Part shown: positions 53,230-63,189 of the stretch, one piece after another
Numbering within the stretch: the first letter of the stretch is position 1
How the letters are laid out: each line of letters begins with the position of its first letter
Assembly (NCBI GenBank): GCA_012934845.2
Contig: WNNJ02003650.1
Location: forward strand, 1 to 64,000
Source of the DNA: Pomphorhynchus laevis
Lineage: Eukaryota > Acanthocephala > Palaeacanthocephala > Echinorhynchida > Pomphorhynchidae
Length of the DNA: 64,000 bases
Direction of reading: 5' to 3'
The notes under the pieces: model-generated
Told to the model about the DNA's origin: nothing
Database searches by the model: none
Seen by the model: only the letters and a program-made list of their open reading frames with translations
Translations under genes and position numbers: made by a program

Positions 53230-53540
53230 TCTCTTCTCTCAGGTCCCTCGGGTTGCCTGCGAGAATTGTGAACAGGGTGGAGATCCTGCTGTACACCAAG
53301 CGGTTTTATTATGAAGACGACCCTGATGCGCGTCAGTTCTACCCTATTACGGGTGTGCCTCAAGGTTCACCTCTTTCTCCTATCTTATATCTTGCTGCCT
53401 CTATTAATCTATTCAAAATATTTAAACGCGAACAACGTCTTGTGGTGTATGCTGATGACACCACAGCCCTGTTCTCTGGACACAGGTGCAAAGACGTAAT
53501 TTCTGACATCAGCCGCTTCTTTTTAAGATTAAAAGACTAG
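53226..53540 (+). pseudogene. Family A RT core (A-5)
   Basis: Frame of 104 codons: SSLRSLGLPARIVNRVEILLYTKRFYYEDDPDARQFYPITGVPQGSPLSPILYLAAS, then FKREQRLVVYADDTTALFSGHRCKDVISD. Motif B and the catalytic YADD are canonical, with no substitution. It stops at LRLKD followed by TAG. Confidence 0.9.
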
Positions 53541-54050
53541 TTACTCGTATCCAATCTTATTTTAAACTCTGCCAAATCGCAAGTGGTCGTCTTTTATGGC
53601 ACCCCTGCTACAAAGCGAAAACTTAAGAGGTTAGCACTCTCTGCACTCTCCTCCATATTTGCCTCATAACCACTCCCCACTTTCTCAAGTCGAGTAAAAT
53701 ACCTGGGGTTCACCGTTACGGTGAACTGGTCGGCGAAAGCTGACCTGGATAGACTTAAACGTATCCTGAAGAAAGCTAGGTGGGCCCTGAAACGGGCCCA
53801 GCATCTGTCATTGAAAGGGAATCCCAGGTGCGCCTTTGGGGTACCTGGGCTATCTCGGGACTAGTCTTCTTCTCAAGAGGACGTCCCCCAGAGCACATGC
53901 TAAGGTTTCTTAAGCTTCTTGTCTCTCGTTTACCAAGCATACTCCGCGACGATTGGATTCTTCGGGGGGTGAAAGACCCCGGGTGATTCAGTCGGAAGGC
54001 GGCGTGTTGGATTGGCTGGGGCTCAGATCCCACTGGACCTGAGGCCATAA

Positions 54051-54239
54051 AGAGAAAGGGAAGATAGAAAAACGAAGGAAAATTCTGTCATTTTTTCTGA
54101 GTTGGTTATGACCTAACTTTTTTATTCTTGCATGCTATATTTTGGTGTATTTAAAAAAGTTTTTATTTATTTATTTATTTAGCTTATTTCAGAGCTATAG
54201 GTTGCTATTAAATCGCGTAATCGGATGCTGTATAGATTT
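54051..54239. other. Spacer
   Basis: Nothing recognised; contains TTTATTTATTTATTTA near 54165. Confidence 0.5.
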
Positions 54240-54509
54240 AGATTAGACACTGGTCCTAAAACTAAGTATGCGCAATTAGAAATCACTGCAAAAGATTAAA
54301 ATTTTATAAATGTATTACCTTTGAAAATAGATTGCATTGAAAATCTCTAACATTCAAAAGTATTCTGGTCATATGTTAAGAATAATAGCACCCTGCCTAC
54401 TAAAGTTGATTCAATTCAATCACCTAAAGGAATATTAAGCTCAAATTTTGAACAAAATAATAGCTACGTCGTTGTACCTGATGCTCACAATGATTAAAAG
54501 TTTAAAATT

Positions 54510-54655
54510 ATTAATTATTTAATAATTAATTAATTTTTATTATTTAATTATTATTATTTAATTATTATTTAATTATTTAATTATTTAATTATTAATTTTT
54601 TATTTAATTATTTAATTATTATTTAATTATTATTTAATTATTATTATTATTAAAA
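54510..54655. repeat. AT microsatellite-like expansion
   Basis: Long run of TTATTTAATTA / TTATTAT units with slight variation, located where the linker and the RT of C-2 should be adjacent. Confidence 0.9.
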
Positions 54656-54845
54656 GTTTAAAATTATTACTACAAAAGTTTAAAATTATTTCATCGTATA
54701 TCATTAATATTTTGGCAATAATAATTTGTTGATATTTACACCAATTGTTTAAATATAGTCTGACACTGTGGGATACCGATTTTTGAAAACGTGCTGTTAT
54801 AGTTCTTATTCCCAAAAGATATCCGGATTTAACCTGTTCTAATTT

Positions 54846-55201
54846 ATGATAATTAGCTTAACAAGTGTATTTTCCAATATGATCGAACGTCTTATTGGCA
54901 AAAGACTTAAATTACATCTATATCAAAACATTAACTTATCCAATTCACAATATGATTTGAAGCCAGATCGTTTAGGTTTGACTAATTTAATAAATGTTCG
55001 TGAACGACGGTGCTGTGCGGGAGTTATGAATATTCGATCGAGATTATTTTTCTTTACTTCTCCAAGGCTTTTGATAGAGTTCCACGCCAGGATATTGTAA
55101 TCTTATTACGTCACGACGGTTTTTCAGCTAAACTTGTCAAAAGGATTAAAAATTTTCTAAAACTACGATATTTTCAAGTTCGTTTTAAAGGATCATTTTA
55201 A
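54846..55201 (+). pseudogene. C-2 RT motifs 1 to A
   Basis: Frame 54846-55100 begins MIISLTSVFSNMIERLIGKRLKLHLYQ (motif 1) and continues through a divergent motif 2 (SQYDLKPDRLGLTNLINVRE). Frame 55010-55201 then gives IFLYFSKAFDRVPRQDIVILL (motif A, with YFSKAFDR for the usual DFSKAFDR, so the catalytic Asp is Tyr) and later FLKLRYFQVRFKGSF. A single frameshift joins them near 55040. Confidence 0.8.
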
Positions 55202-55474
55202 AACAGTAGGAGTTAATTTGCAAGTGCCAGTGTTCTTCGATTAAACGTTTATTATTTATAATTTTTATCAATGATATACATTATCGCCTCCATAATGAGT
55301 CCTTAGAATTTGCAGATGATTTGAAGATATATAAGGTAATTTGCGATTCCTCGGTTTGTTCGTCACTACAAAAAGATTCCAATATTTTTTATAAATAGTC
55401 TAATGAAAATGAGATCCATCGAAATTCACAGAAGTAGGTTTAAAAAGATTTACAATCATATGAAATACGAAAAC

Positions 55475-55670
55475 ATGGACTGTTCGAAGCATAATATTTG
55501 ATTGTAGTAATTATTCTTTGAATTTATTAGGATTTATTGAAATATTAGGAGGCTGTTGTAATTTTCTCTAATTTAATTCATTTTCTCGTTACAATCATCC
55601 TTTATCTGAACTATATCTAAGTTTTCATCGATGTTTGCATTAAGTGAGCTTAATTCACGTTTTCGCTAAT
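55475..55670 (+). repeat. Repeat G, right part, copy 1
   Basis: About 195 bases nearly identical to 59714-59856 and 63520-63715, beginning TCGAAGCATAATATTTGA. It directly follows the C-2 fragment. All copies have the same orientation. Confidence 0.88.
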
Positions 55671-55730
55671 GTAGAGTTGATAACTCCAAATCGAGAGCTT
55701 TCATGTTTCTTTCAAAATAACTGATTTTAT

Positions 55731-55984
55731 GTGAACGTGCAAAGTCAAAATTTTAAAAACTTTTTTTGTGCTACTGAAAACGACAGAAAAACAAGTGTTA
55801 TTTACACACATTTCAAGCAAAGTAACAATATGACAGAAAACGGTGATCGTTTCATCTGTGAATTGACAACCGCTTTGCATTCACCAACACTTGAAAGTAA
55901 CGACTTAGGACGAGTCACAACAATGTTATCGACAATGCATCGACTTCATCGCCACCAACCATTGCATTGACTTAGCAATGGTTA
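55731..55984. other. Spacer with a short open frame
   Basis: A 79-codon plus-strand frame (MNVQSQNFKNFFCATEND...) with no family match that I recognise; probably incidental. Confidence 0.4.
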
Positions 55985-56270
55985 CAATCATCCTTCATCT
56001 GAAGGAGTTGTGCAAGAATTTCATTTAAATCTTTTTTGAGGTTCTTAATTGTTGTTGCATATTCATAACTGATACTATTAAGCTCACAGTCTAAGTATCC
56101 ACACCAGTAAATATTTATTGATTTCTTGGTTTTTAATGAACTGATATTTGCTACTTAAAAATCTGGTGTCAGAGAATGTAAGCAAAGATCGATTATTTTG
56201 ATCATTAATCAAGAAGAGGCGATGCCTTTAATGAAGATTATAAAATAATCCTTATTTTCATTTAAATATT
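55985..56270 (+). repeat. Repeat G, left part (interrupted by E)
   Basis: Matches 63190-63462 closely. On the minus strand both copies stay open with CGYLDCELN(R/S)ISYEYATTIKNLK and NEILAQLLQ, a probable coiled-coil segment. The repeat resumes after element E at 59641, so the E insertion split it. Confidence 0.85.
56255..56270. repeat. Left 16-bp target-site duplication of element E
   Basis: TTTTCATTTAAATATT, exactly repeated at 59641-59656. The uninterrupted form is at 63447-63462 with one difference (C for A). Confidence 0.9.
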
Positions 56271-56336
56271 TTTTTGTAATATTATTTATTAAAAAAGAAA
56301 AGTTAATTTACAGAAATTAGGTTCCCGTAAACGGGC

Positions 56337-56819
56337 CTATAAATGAGATTTATTGTCAGGAAAGATTGGATGTCTTCTACTTGATCGCGGCATTCGCAGA
56401 CATAGTGAAGAAGCACGTGCAATCGAGAAGCTAATCTTGCGTTTAAGGTGAACCAATACATCACTATATTTTTCTGATTTTAACCTCGATGATATCGAGG
56501 CAATGTCCTTGAGTAGCTTAAGAGCTCGCGGTCCAACTCCTCCTGATGATGAAAAAATTAATGGTATAAACTTGCTTTCTTCCACACTGACAATTCTTTC
56601 ATTGTATTTGCTGTTTTTGCGATTTTCATTATATTCAAAGGCGGCGAGAGGCGAACTGCTGGCATATGACGGAGCATGTACTGAAAAAACATTGACGTCA
56701 AAAAACGTCCGCTCATATCGATTGTCCTGTAGTCCATAACATGAAATGTCTAGGCGCGCATTGTTATTTTTCGTTGTTGAATTATTCATGAATTCTAAGC
56801 TGTCTGGAATCTTTTGCAA
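56337..56819 (-). pseudogene. Family E restriction-like endonuclease and C terminus
   Basis: Frame of 160 codons. NARLDISCYGLQD (canonical RPD is RLD here), FFDVNVFSVHAPSY (the core Asp) and FEYNENRKNSKYNERI (E..K..KY) match a PD-(D/E)xK endonuclease. SKFIPLIFSSSGGVGPRALKLL follows, then an Arg/Ser-rich end. In R2-type elements this enzyme nicks the target. The frame begins without ATG because it continues from the zinc region. The Pro/Leu change at the first motif may reduce or abolish activity. Confidence 0.87.
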
Positions 56820-56916
56820 AGTTGGTTCGACTTCGACGCCGTGGCATATCTCTGATAATGCATAAGCGATCGTGTTCCGAATATCGTTGTGACGGATTAT
56901 TGGTATACCACCGCGT

Positions 56917-57759
56917 TTACATGATAATGCGTGAATAATGCCATTTGTTGTACCGCATATACATGTTTTTTTTGTTTAGATCTGGTGGATTCCATCCATA
57001 TCTGGAACATATGGCATCCCTAAATTCATAAGAATGGAGATGAAAGTTATCAACGGCTAGAGGAAGCGCACTTAGCCATGATGAAGCGCAATTCTGAGTA
57101 GCATGGTTAATTGCATTTAATACTGCTTGTTGAGCCCTTTGTTTGACATCAATTAAACGGTTCTTGTAAACATTAATTCGTTGACAAGAAATACTTTTTA
57201 TAACATCTGCTTGTACTTGTCGCAGAGTTTCTCCTGTATATTCAGAATCATAAGTATTACAGATTAGTTGTGCGTTTTCATACTCCAGTGTGGATGTGAA
57301 AATGGGGTCTAATACGCCTAGACCTCCTAGTTTAAGAGGTGAGGTCAATATTGTCCACCAATCATGATTCAAGGTTCGACTTGTTAAAGATGGTAAAAGC
57401 TTGTCTTTTAGTATGGTCAACAGCGTTGACAAATGCCCGCATTCAAATGTTGTATTTCTGAAAAAGTGAGTCCATTTCCATTGTACTGATTTTGTAAGAC
57501 CGATATAAGATACATGTGGATCAACTTTGGCTATTTCTACTAAACGATCAAGTAGACGAGTCCAACTTTGAGATTTATCAAGTGCAACCAAATCTACATA
57601 CTCGGTAGTGCCTATAGGAATGCCAAGTATCATAATACCATCCGATGATATTCCAATTTCTTTCAATGGGCATGCTTGCTTCATTTCAGATGGATGAGTA
57701 AGCAGTTGTGTTTTCTTAGCGTTAACGAAATATCCGTATTGAGGTCCATCGCTTTTCAA
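56917..57759 (-). pseudogene. Family E RT thumb and post-RT region
   Basis: Frame of 280 codons beginning immediately after the TAG: KSDGPQYGYFVNAKKTQLL, GIMILGIPIG, then WTRLLDRLVEIAKVDPHVSY and LKLGGLGVLDP, leading to SWLSALPLAVDNFHLHSYEFRDAICSRYGW, which is the approach to the zinc region. At the A8 run near 56990 the reading shifts; the next frame gives CICGTTNGIIHALSCKRGG, a Cys-Cys-His-Cys arrangement, and IRHNDIRN. Confidence 0.9.
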
Positions 57760-57765
57760 TACATT

Positions 57766-58419
57766 CTATACTATATTTAACTCGTCAATCGTACCGACAA
57801 AGTTTGCATCATCCGCAAACCAAACTTGTGTGATGCTGGGAACATTGTTTTTAATTTTGTTGATCAACGGAAGTGATGCCATGGAGAAAGCCGCCATAGC
57901 TAAGGGGTCCCCTTGTGTGAACCCCTCTCGAGAAAATATGCTTGTACCGCCAAGCACTAGTTGAGCGTCAGTTCTGTAAGTGTTTGCAAGAACACAAGCC
58001 AACGAAGGACAAATGTATTGTATATTGTGAATAGCAGCTTGTCGATTTAAAGAGTTAAATGCGTTAGAAGCATCCACGGCAAGAACACCGCGTTGTTTAT
58101 TCGACATAAATGCGGATTGGATGGAATGAATAGCAAACTCAATTCCGCCACGTTGTGATGCTGCCAGTTGAATCTTTCAAGCCACGTCTTGCAAGTCGAA
58201 TTTTACCTTTTCAAGTATGGCTTTACATACTATGCGTCTCGTAACTTCATTCACTCCTATCGGTCTTATGCCCCCAGATTTCTTAGGGATAGCGACAAGC
58301 CTACATGTCGTAAACGCATCAAGAACACCAGGAGGAATTTTATCAGTAGTTAATCGAATTGTGAATTCAGCCAAAGCCCTGGCAAGGTTACGTGAATGAT
58401 TTCCGAAACCTGTGAGCAT
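57766..58419 (-). pseudogene. Family E reverse transcriptase palm
   Basis: Frames 58177-58419 and 57766-58107 are the same phase separated by TGA. Motifs in order are LVAIPKKSGGIRPIGVNEVTRR (motif 1), QRGGIEFAIHSIQ (motif 2), GVLAVDASNAFNSLNR (motif A), REGFTQGDPLAMAAFSMASLPLI (motif B) and QVWFADDANFVGTI (motif C). All catalytic Asp are present. A TAG follows ELNIV, after which the thumb continues. The words PKKSGGIRPI and QGDPLAM are typical of RLE-type LINEs rather than APE-type ones. Confidence 0.9.
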
Positions 58420-58465
58420 GAATTTCCATAGATTCGAATCACATCCTGACGGTCCTGCACTTCCG

Positions 58466-58867
58466 TTAGTCTTTTACATGCTTTGATGATAGCGTCTTCG
58501 TCAATTTGCGTGAAGCGTACAGAGTGATGTGTGATCGCTCCATGAATTGGTGATGAAGAAGAGAATCAGGATGTAGATTTTCTGGGATAGGGTGTAGATT
58601 TTCAAGCACTTCTTTGACAGATAAAGATCCAACCATAACATTAGGGCCTAGCGGACCTGACGAATCATTGTTATCAGGAATCGTGGAACTTGCAGCAACT
58701 TTCCCTCGTAACATTAGTCTAACATAATTCTTTTTCCAATCCGTCATATGTGAATTTTTTCTAGGTTCACTAAAAGCTACTTGTAGGTAATTGGCCTCGT
58801 CAAAAAGCTCTTTATATTTTTTTATTGACCACAAAGCCAGTCTGTTCTCTAATGTTTTTCGAATCAC
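58466..58867 (-). pseudogene. Family E pre-RT region
   Basis: Frame of 133 codons: NRLALWSIKKYKELFDEAN, TDWKKNYVRLMLRGKVAAS, GPNVMVGSLSVKEVLENLHP. The segment is part of the long spacer between the N-terminal cysteine domain and the RT. It ends at VKD by a one-base loss; the next frame begins GSAGPSGCDSNLWKFMLTGF, where GPSG is the RT entrance block. Confidence 0.83.
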
Positions 58868-59403
58868 GTTAACTTTTTTCGATGGAATTCTTTGGAGAAC
58901 GCATTGTAAAAAAACTGAGCAGACTTGAGAACAGAGTTATCATTATTATTTTTTCGTGCAACATCGAAATAGAAGTTTGCGATAGTATCAATTATAGTAT
59001 TACTTGCAGAACATAGAGGGAGCACCATGATATTTGGCTTCCATTGAATAACCACTTGATATATCCCCTCAATATTACAAATTTCTAAGTTATTAGAAAT
59101 TCCATTATTCACAGATACAATCTGAGTAGCATCAGTAATTACTGTTCTGTTTGCATGATTTTGATATGCATTTCTTTGCGAAGATTCTGATTCTATAGCG
59201 TTTCTGTATATATTATTTTCCGGAATTCCAGTTAAAATACATACATCGGACGATGTACTTATATTCGTCTTATTGATACATCCGCCCACTCTACATGTTG
59301 TGCATTTTCGACCGGCCTTAACACATTTGCAGTTTTTGCATTTTGCAGCCTGTCCATTGCAATTGCAGCATTTCAATACACTGTCAGGACGTCCTTTAGG
59401 CAT
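58864..59403 (-). pseudogene. Family E ORF, N-terminal CxC cysteine domain
   Basis: Starts MPKGRPDSVLKCCNCNGQ. Nine Cys occur at residues 12, 13, 15, 22, 25, 27, 34, 37 and 42, with KCKNCKCVKAGRKC in the middle, resembling the CXC/CRC (tesmin-like) zinc-binding pattern and suggesting a DNA- or RNA-binding module. About 130 residues without clear motifs follow. The start is chosen because it is the first ATG, it is followed by the conserved Cys cluster, and 237 bases of non-coding leader separate it from the insertion boundary. A shift in the CGAAAAAAG run near 58876 ends the frame. Confidence 0.85.
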
Positions 59404-59640
59404 TATTATTGTAAGTAGTTAATTTATTAGCCCAAATAAATAAATGTATTTACTTCAGTTCGCAAACTTTTTTAATGTCAATGTCGTCGATGGTTGTCGT
59501 TGTCGTCGATGGTTTTCGTTGTCGATTGTAAGATGGAAAATTGTATGTAATAATGGTTGTCGTCAAAGGGTATATGTATGTTATTTTATTGTATTTACTT
59601 TAGATTGTAATTTGTGTATGTTATTTTATCTCAAACTTTT
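59404..59640 (-). other. Family E 5' untranslated region with GTCGTC repeat
   Basis: Leader of 237 bases. Plus-strand words GTCGTCGATGGTT and TTGTCGTTGTCG recur at 59485-59530, and GTATGTTATTTTAT occurs at 59576 and 59616. No ORF. The plus-strand open frame across it is a chimera with repeat G and family F. Confidence 0.7.
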
Positions 59641-59656
59641 TTTTCATTTAAATATT
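59641..59656. repeat. Right 16-bp target-site duplication of element E
   Basis: TTTTCATTTAAATATT, identical to 56255-56270. Confidence 0.9.
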
Positions 59657-59856
59657 GAACATCAAATTAAACAATATTCACAAAGATTTACTATCAGATG
59701 GAATAAGATCATATTGGTTGCTCGAAGCATAATATTTGAGTGTAGTAATTATTCTTTGAATTTATTAGGATTTATTGAAATATTAGGAGGCTGTTGTAAT
59801 TTTCTTTCATTTAATTCACTTTCTCGTTACAATCATAATTTATCTGAACTTTATAT
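59641..59856 (+). repeat. Repeat G, right part, copy 2 (after E)
   Basis: Continues repeat G from the point where E interrupted it: GAACATCAAATTAAACAATA, then the TCGAAGCATAATATTTGA block at 59724. It ends at about 59856 where family F begins; the last 90 bases found in the 63-kb copy are not present. Confidence 0.85.
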
Positions 59857-60194
59857 ATTTGAGTTTTGCCAGCGTTGCCTCGTTGCACCACACAGCTCAA
59901 TATATGTGAGAGATTCCAGAAAGCTGGACGTAATCGTCCCGGCTGCCCCTATTGTCTCGATTGCCAATGGAACAAAAGTGTATTGAAACGCATTGATGCC
60001 CCTGTATTTGTCAAGCTTCCAATTCTCGGCCACTATCGCCACCTCGCCCGGCGCACAGACCGCGTTGAACAAATTTCAAGCCGCAAGTGTGTTGGGACAG
60101 GTAAAGTCCCATACAAGTAGGCGTCCCTTTTCCAAAGGGACAAATGATACGCCATCCGGTATTTTCCCGTCATCTCTGCACAGTCCAACTGTTT
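59851..60194 (-). pseudogene. Family F restriction-like endonuclease
   Basis: In the frame at 60110-60185 [17 protein letters not shown] is followed by [15 protein letters not shown], giving the PD and core Asp. Frame 59851-60072 continues with GEVAIVAENWKLDKYRGI, the (E)xxK...KY part, and FVPLAIETIGAAGTITSSFLESL, a conserved tail. A one-base shift near 60070 separates the two. It ends with QRWQNSNI at the repeat G join. Confidence 0.83.
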
Positions 60195-60689
60195 CTAGGC
60201 GGGACGGGACACCGGCCCCTTCAGCGCACTACGAATAAGATCATTGACTGCACAGTGGCGATTGTGTCGAGACACTATCTTTGAGCAATAGAGACCGTGT
60301 TTTCCTGATACATCGATTGTAACCTCGCACTCGCAATTGAAGGAGAGTGAAAATTTAAATCCGAGGCCTAGGGCTGTTGCCAGGCACAATGAGTCGTCGT
60401 CTATTTTTGTATCTACCGAGGCGATCGGCAGGGCATCCAGAAATGCGCCAGACAATTTGGTTGCTGCCGAAAGTAAGCGGACTCGATCTTTAGGGCAGTC
60501 ACAAGAAGCAATCAGGCCGCGGAGCTGGGTCTCAAACAAGGGCACTGTCCAATGTTTTTGTACGGTTGTATCCGTCTGAACACGCAGGTAAACGTAGATG
60601 TCCAATATCCAATGCCGTCCGATAACCTGAGTCGTTGATGTGAGCATCATACGATATAATCTGGCAGAATAATCAAGGTTAAGCCACAC
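60195..60689 (-). pseudogene. Family F post-RT and zinc region
   Basis: Frame of 164 codons: [99 protein letters not shown]. The C-x-C...H...C followed by RHN is the zinc region preceding the endonuclease. The first 20 residues correspond to the thumb end. Confidence 0.82.
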
Positions 60690-61249
60690 ATGCTTGAGAC
60701 GGACGATCAGAAGGCCGGTATTGATAATTCTTCCGCCCTCAGAACACCAAGGCCGCCGAACTTAACTGGCAATGAGGCTTGATGCTAGGCCGTGTCAGAG
60801 AGCTGAAGATTTAGGATCTCGTCATGGAAACAGCGGACTTCCTCGTCGAAAGCTTTTGGTAGTCTGCTAGAAAAATACGGTGCGCAGCGTAGTAGAAAGT
60901 TGACCTTCGGTAGCGTCAGACAATGACGCAATATGAAGAACGCGTCGTACTTCGCTAGTCTGCGAAGCTTCTGACCTAACTGCCGAAGTTGTGTGATGGC
61001 TGATTCGAAGAATGAATCGAGGTGACTTCCGCCGAAAGGGGCCCGCCGAGTATGTCGACAGACGATGCATCACATACATTGGTGTCTGGCATTAATTCGA
61101 TCAGAAATTGGATTTGGCACTTGTCTGCACGTAAGTGTAAGCCAATAGAAGATCCCTGTTGTCGGATGTTAATTATATCGTTAGCAAGAGTGGACAGTTC
61201 TTTACCTTAACATCAGTCATCTAGATACCACATTACAAGTGGTGAGGAA

Positions 61250-61912
61250 GCGCAGTGGGCTAGCCTGTTAATAGTTAGCAAGGACAGTAGAGGTCCGAGG
61301 GGGTCGCCCTGCAGAACTCCCTCTTATCATTCAATAACACTGTTGCCGAAAAGCATAGTGATTGGACCGTTGTAGCACATTTTCACAAATTCCATAATTT
61401 CCGGAATATCCCTCTCCGCGCATTGAAGGACGGCATCACGACTGATAGAGTTAAAGGCATTCTCAAAGTCTAATTTAACCATGGCTGCTGTGCCTGTTAG
61501 ACCGTGCTCTTCAAAACATCTCGCTGAGTGAACTGCGGCCTCGACACTCCCAAAAACGCCAACGCCCAGTTGTGTTGGGAGTAGTTGGTCAACTACCTTC
61601 TCGGTTGCATATATGAAGGCTAACTTGGCCGCTAATCGACGAAATGTGCACCCAACGTCAATTGGTCTGACACCTCAATCATTCTTCTTAAATGCTATAA
61701 GCTTCCCCGCATAGAATAGGTTTAATCAAAATTGCAACGTTACAAGCAAGGACGATGAAGGTAAGCTCACAGAGTGAGTTCAATAGTCTGTTCCCTGCTG
61801 GGCAACTCGAATTACCAACTAGGTCGCGGAGATGATATGAGCTTAGGCCGTCCGGGCCCCCTGAAGAAGAAGGTGGAAATGATAAGAGAGCAAACAAGAT
61901 CGAGGGTCCCAA
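61250..61912 (-). pseudogene. Family F pre-RT and RT palm
   Basis: Frame 61688-61912 has SGGPDGLSSYHLRDLVGNSSCPAGNRLLNSL and AILIKPILCGEA (RT entrance). Further motifs lie in adjoining frames: GVRPIDVGCT and RLAAKLAFIYATEK (61600-61660), AAMVKLDFENAFNSISRDAVLQ (61415-61485), QGDPLGPLLSLLTINRLAH (about 61245-61310) and WYLDD ending in TGA at 61220. Catalytic Asp are all present, but at least three frameshifts separate the parts. Confidence 0.78.
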
Positions 61913-62100
61913 AATAAGCTGGCCAACTTCGCGATTCCGACCATTTGCCCCGGTCGTGAACTGTGTTCATAAGAATTCAAACGTCGTTCGGGATGTTTGC
62001 GACGCAACATCTCGGTAGTTTGTGGATCCGGACAAATCAACTGATCGTTGTGAGCTACAATCATACCGCTTCATGAACATCGCCGTCCTCCAACATTTCA

Positions 62101-62557
62101 GACACCTTATTTGAAGCTGATCATCCAGGTGATCTGCAAATTTATTCCTTTGAGTTCTCGTTGTGATGATAGGAGCTACATTGTACGACGTACCCGCTGT
62201 TTTCAGCGCTGAACCAAGTGATACCGAACCACTACTCCTGACGAATCATTGTACATGCATAGCCGACTTAGCAAATATGAGATGTTGCCTTCATGGGGTG
62301 TCGGCTAGCGGGCGAGCATTTTATTCGTTAATTAGTTCCACAAGTTTGTTGGCAGCAGTAGGCCTCGCTGCTTGTGGTATTCGCCGAACCAAGCGAAAGT
62401 TCGTGCGCAGAAGTTCGGACAACATTATCGAACTTATGTTGCATTAATTGAGAACGACAAGATTGCTATCCGATACGGCAGCTGCATTTATTTGTAGGTG
62501 GATCGAAGGTGGCTTGCCAGGTATAGGGCAAGTTGAAAAAAGTATATTTTTTTTAAA
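62101..62557. other. Spacer, possible family F 5' region
   Basis: No motif recognised. A 94-codon plus-strand frame at 62163-62447 has no identifiable family. A short inverted repeat CTTGCC/GGCAAG flanks 62514-62533. Confidence 0.45.
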
Positions 62558-62868
62558 AAATTAGATCGATGTATTTACGCAAAAATTTTCTTTCCAAAGC
62601 CAGTACTGTAGACTTTTGTACTTTCTTTCTTTATGGTTGTACAGTGGTTCATTTTATCAATATATTATCAAACCACAAACCACCGACTCGTTGTTTTCTG
62701 AATATAACTTATCTAAAAGGTCAATTGTTTCTTTGAGTCATTTTCGTAATTTGGTACAATAGAATGATCATAATACCTTTATTTCACCATATCACTTAAT
62801 TTAGAAATTTTGTTGGTAATATTGCTCTTTCAAGATATCTAGTGTATTGATTAATTACATAAATTAAT
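62558..62868. repeat. Interspersed repeat R310, copy 2
   Basis: Inverted counterpart of 36678-36983. The pairing starts at TTAGATCGATGTATTTACGC and ends at TTGATTAATTACATAA. Differences are a few substitutions and small indels, so the copies are comparatively young. Confidence 0.88.
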
Positions 62869-63189
62869 AGAGAATAATCATTTGATTTTAATTCCTCTAT
62901 TCCTAATATAGAATTATTGACAAGAATTTTTGTCTGATTTTGACATTGAAAATTATGTTATTGATATATTTGAATCATACCTTGTCTGTATAGTATGAAC
63001 AGTAGTGTATCTGATTCTTTGTCAATTGACTGCGTATAATTCTTTTGATGTATTTTTTTGATGTTTCCTTTAAATCTTGTAAAATGATTCCTTGTTCTTT
63101 GGTAAGTTCGTTCATTTTTTCTTCAACTTTTGAGATACTTGAAAAAGGCTAGCCATTTGCTCGGAACAAGAATTCAAATTAGTGCTAAT
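62869..63189. other. AT-rich spacer, unclassified
   Basis: No match found within the window. The coiled-coil reading of repeat G extends on the minus strand to about 63110 (SEQMASLFQVSQKLKKK), so part may belong to the same unit. Confidence 0.45.

Larger units (their letters stand above)
51090..54050 (+). mobile_element. LINE family A, copy A-5 (internally deleted, near complete)
   Basis: The most complete A copy: ORF1 start (51090, MCSVQVISEGS), RRM-like part, a direct in-frame jump into the endonuclease at about 51685, endonuclease, linker, RT and 3' end at 54050. Part of ORF1 with the zinc knuckles and the ORF2 start are missing. Endonuclease and linker carry the same lesions as A-3. The RT motifs LVVYADDTTALFSGHRC and GVPQGSPLSP are intact. 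It forms a large inverted repeat with A-3. Confidence 0.9.
54240..55450 (+). mobile_element. CR1-like LINE fragment, family C relative (C-2)
   Basis: Linker words FWSYVKNNSTLPTKVDSIQSPKGILSSNF at 54363-54450, then an AT-rich expansion at 54500-54655. RT motifs follow in several frames: LIPKRYPD near 54810, ISLTSVFSNMIERLIGKRL at 54846, YFSKAFDRVPRQDIVILLRHDGFS at about 55053-55130, FINDIHYRL near 55265 and the catalytic FADDLKIYK at 55310-55335. The sequence is close in style to family C but from a different subfamily. The 3' end is unclear and merges with repeat G at 55475. Confidence 0.78.
56271..59640 (-). mobile_element. LINE family E, full-length RLE-type element (3370 bp)
   Basis: Bounded by a perfect 16-bp target-site duplication and inserted in repeat G. 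On the minus strand it has a 237-base 5' untranslated region with GTCGTC-rich repeats, one long coding region (59403 to 56337) and a short 3' end containing CCCG-TTTA-CGGG and an AT-rich terminus ending in five A. The protein is an N-terminal CxC cluster, RT with FADDAN, a Cys/His zinc region and a restriction-like endonuclease, which is the architecture of R2/NeSL/Hero-type groups. Exact clade is undetermined. Five lesions are visible: frameshifts near 58876, 58466 and 56990, TGA at about 58177 and TAG at about 57766. Confidence 0.93.
59857..62100 (-). mobile_element. LINE family F, RLE-type element, degenerate
   Basis: Minus-strand element with, in order: HNDQLICPDPQT near 62050 and GGPDGLSSYHLRDLVG at 61840 (pre-RT), GVRPIDVGCTFRRL near 61650, MVKLDFENAFNSISR near 61460 (motif A), QGDPLGPLLSLL near 61285 (motif B), WYLDD near 61230 (motif C), a poorly preserved thumb, then a zinc region and PD-(D/E)xK endonuclease at 60600-59860. 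It belongs to the same architectural class as E but is clearly a different family. Several stops and shifts are present. The 5' boundary is approximate; 62100-62500 shows no motif. Confidence 0.82.

Noticed and set aside
59444-59986. A 180-codon plus-strand open frame.
   Set aside because: It crosses the antisense 5' leader of E, repeat G and antisense family F, so it is a chance chimera.
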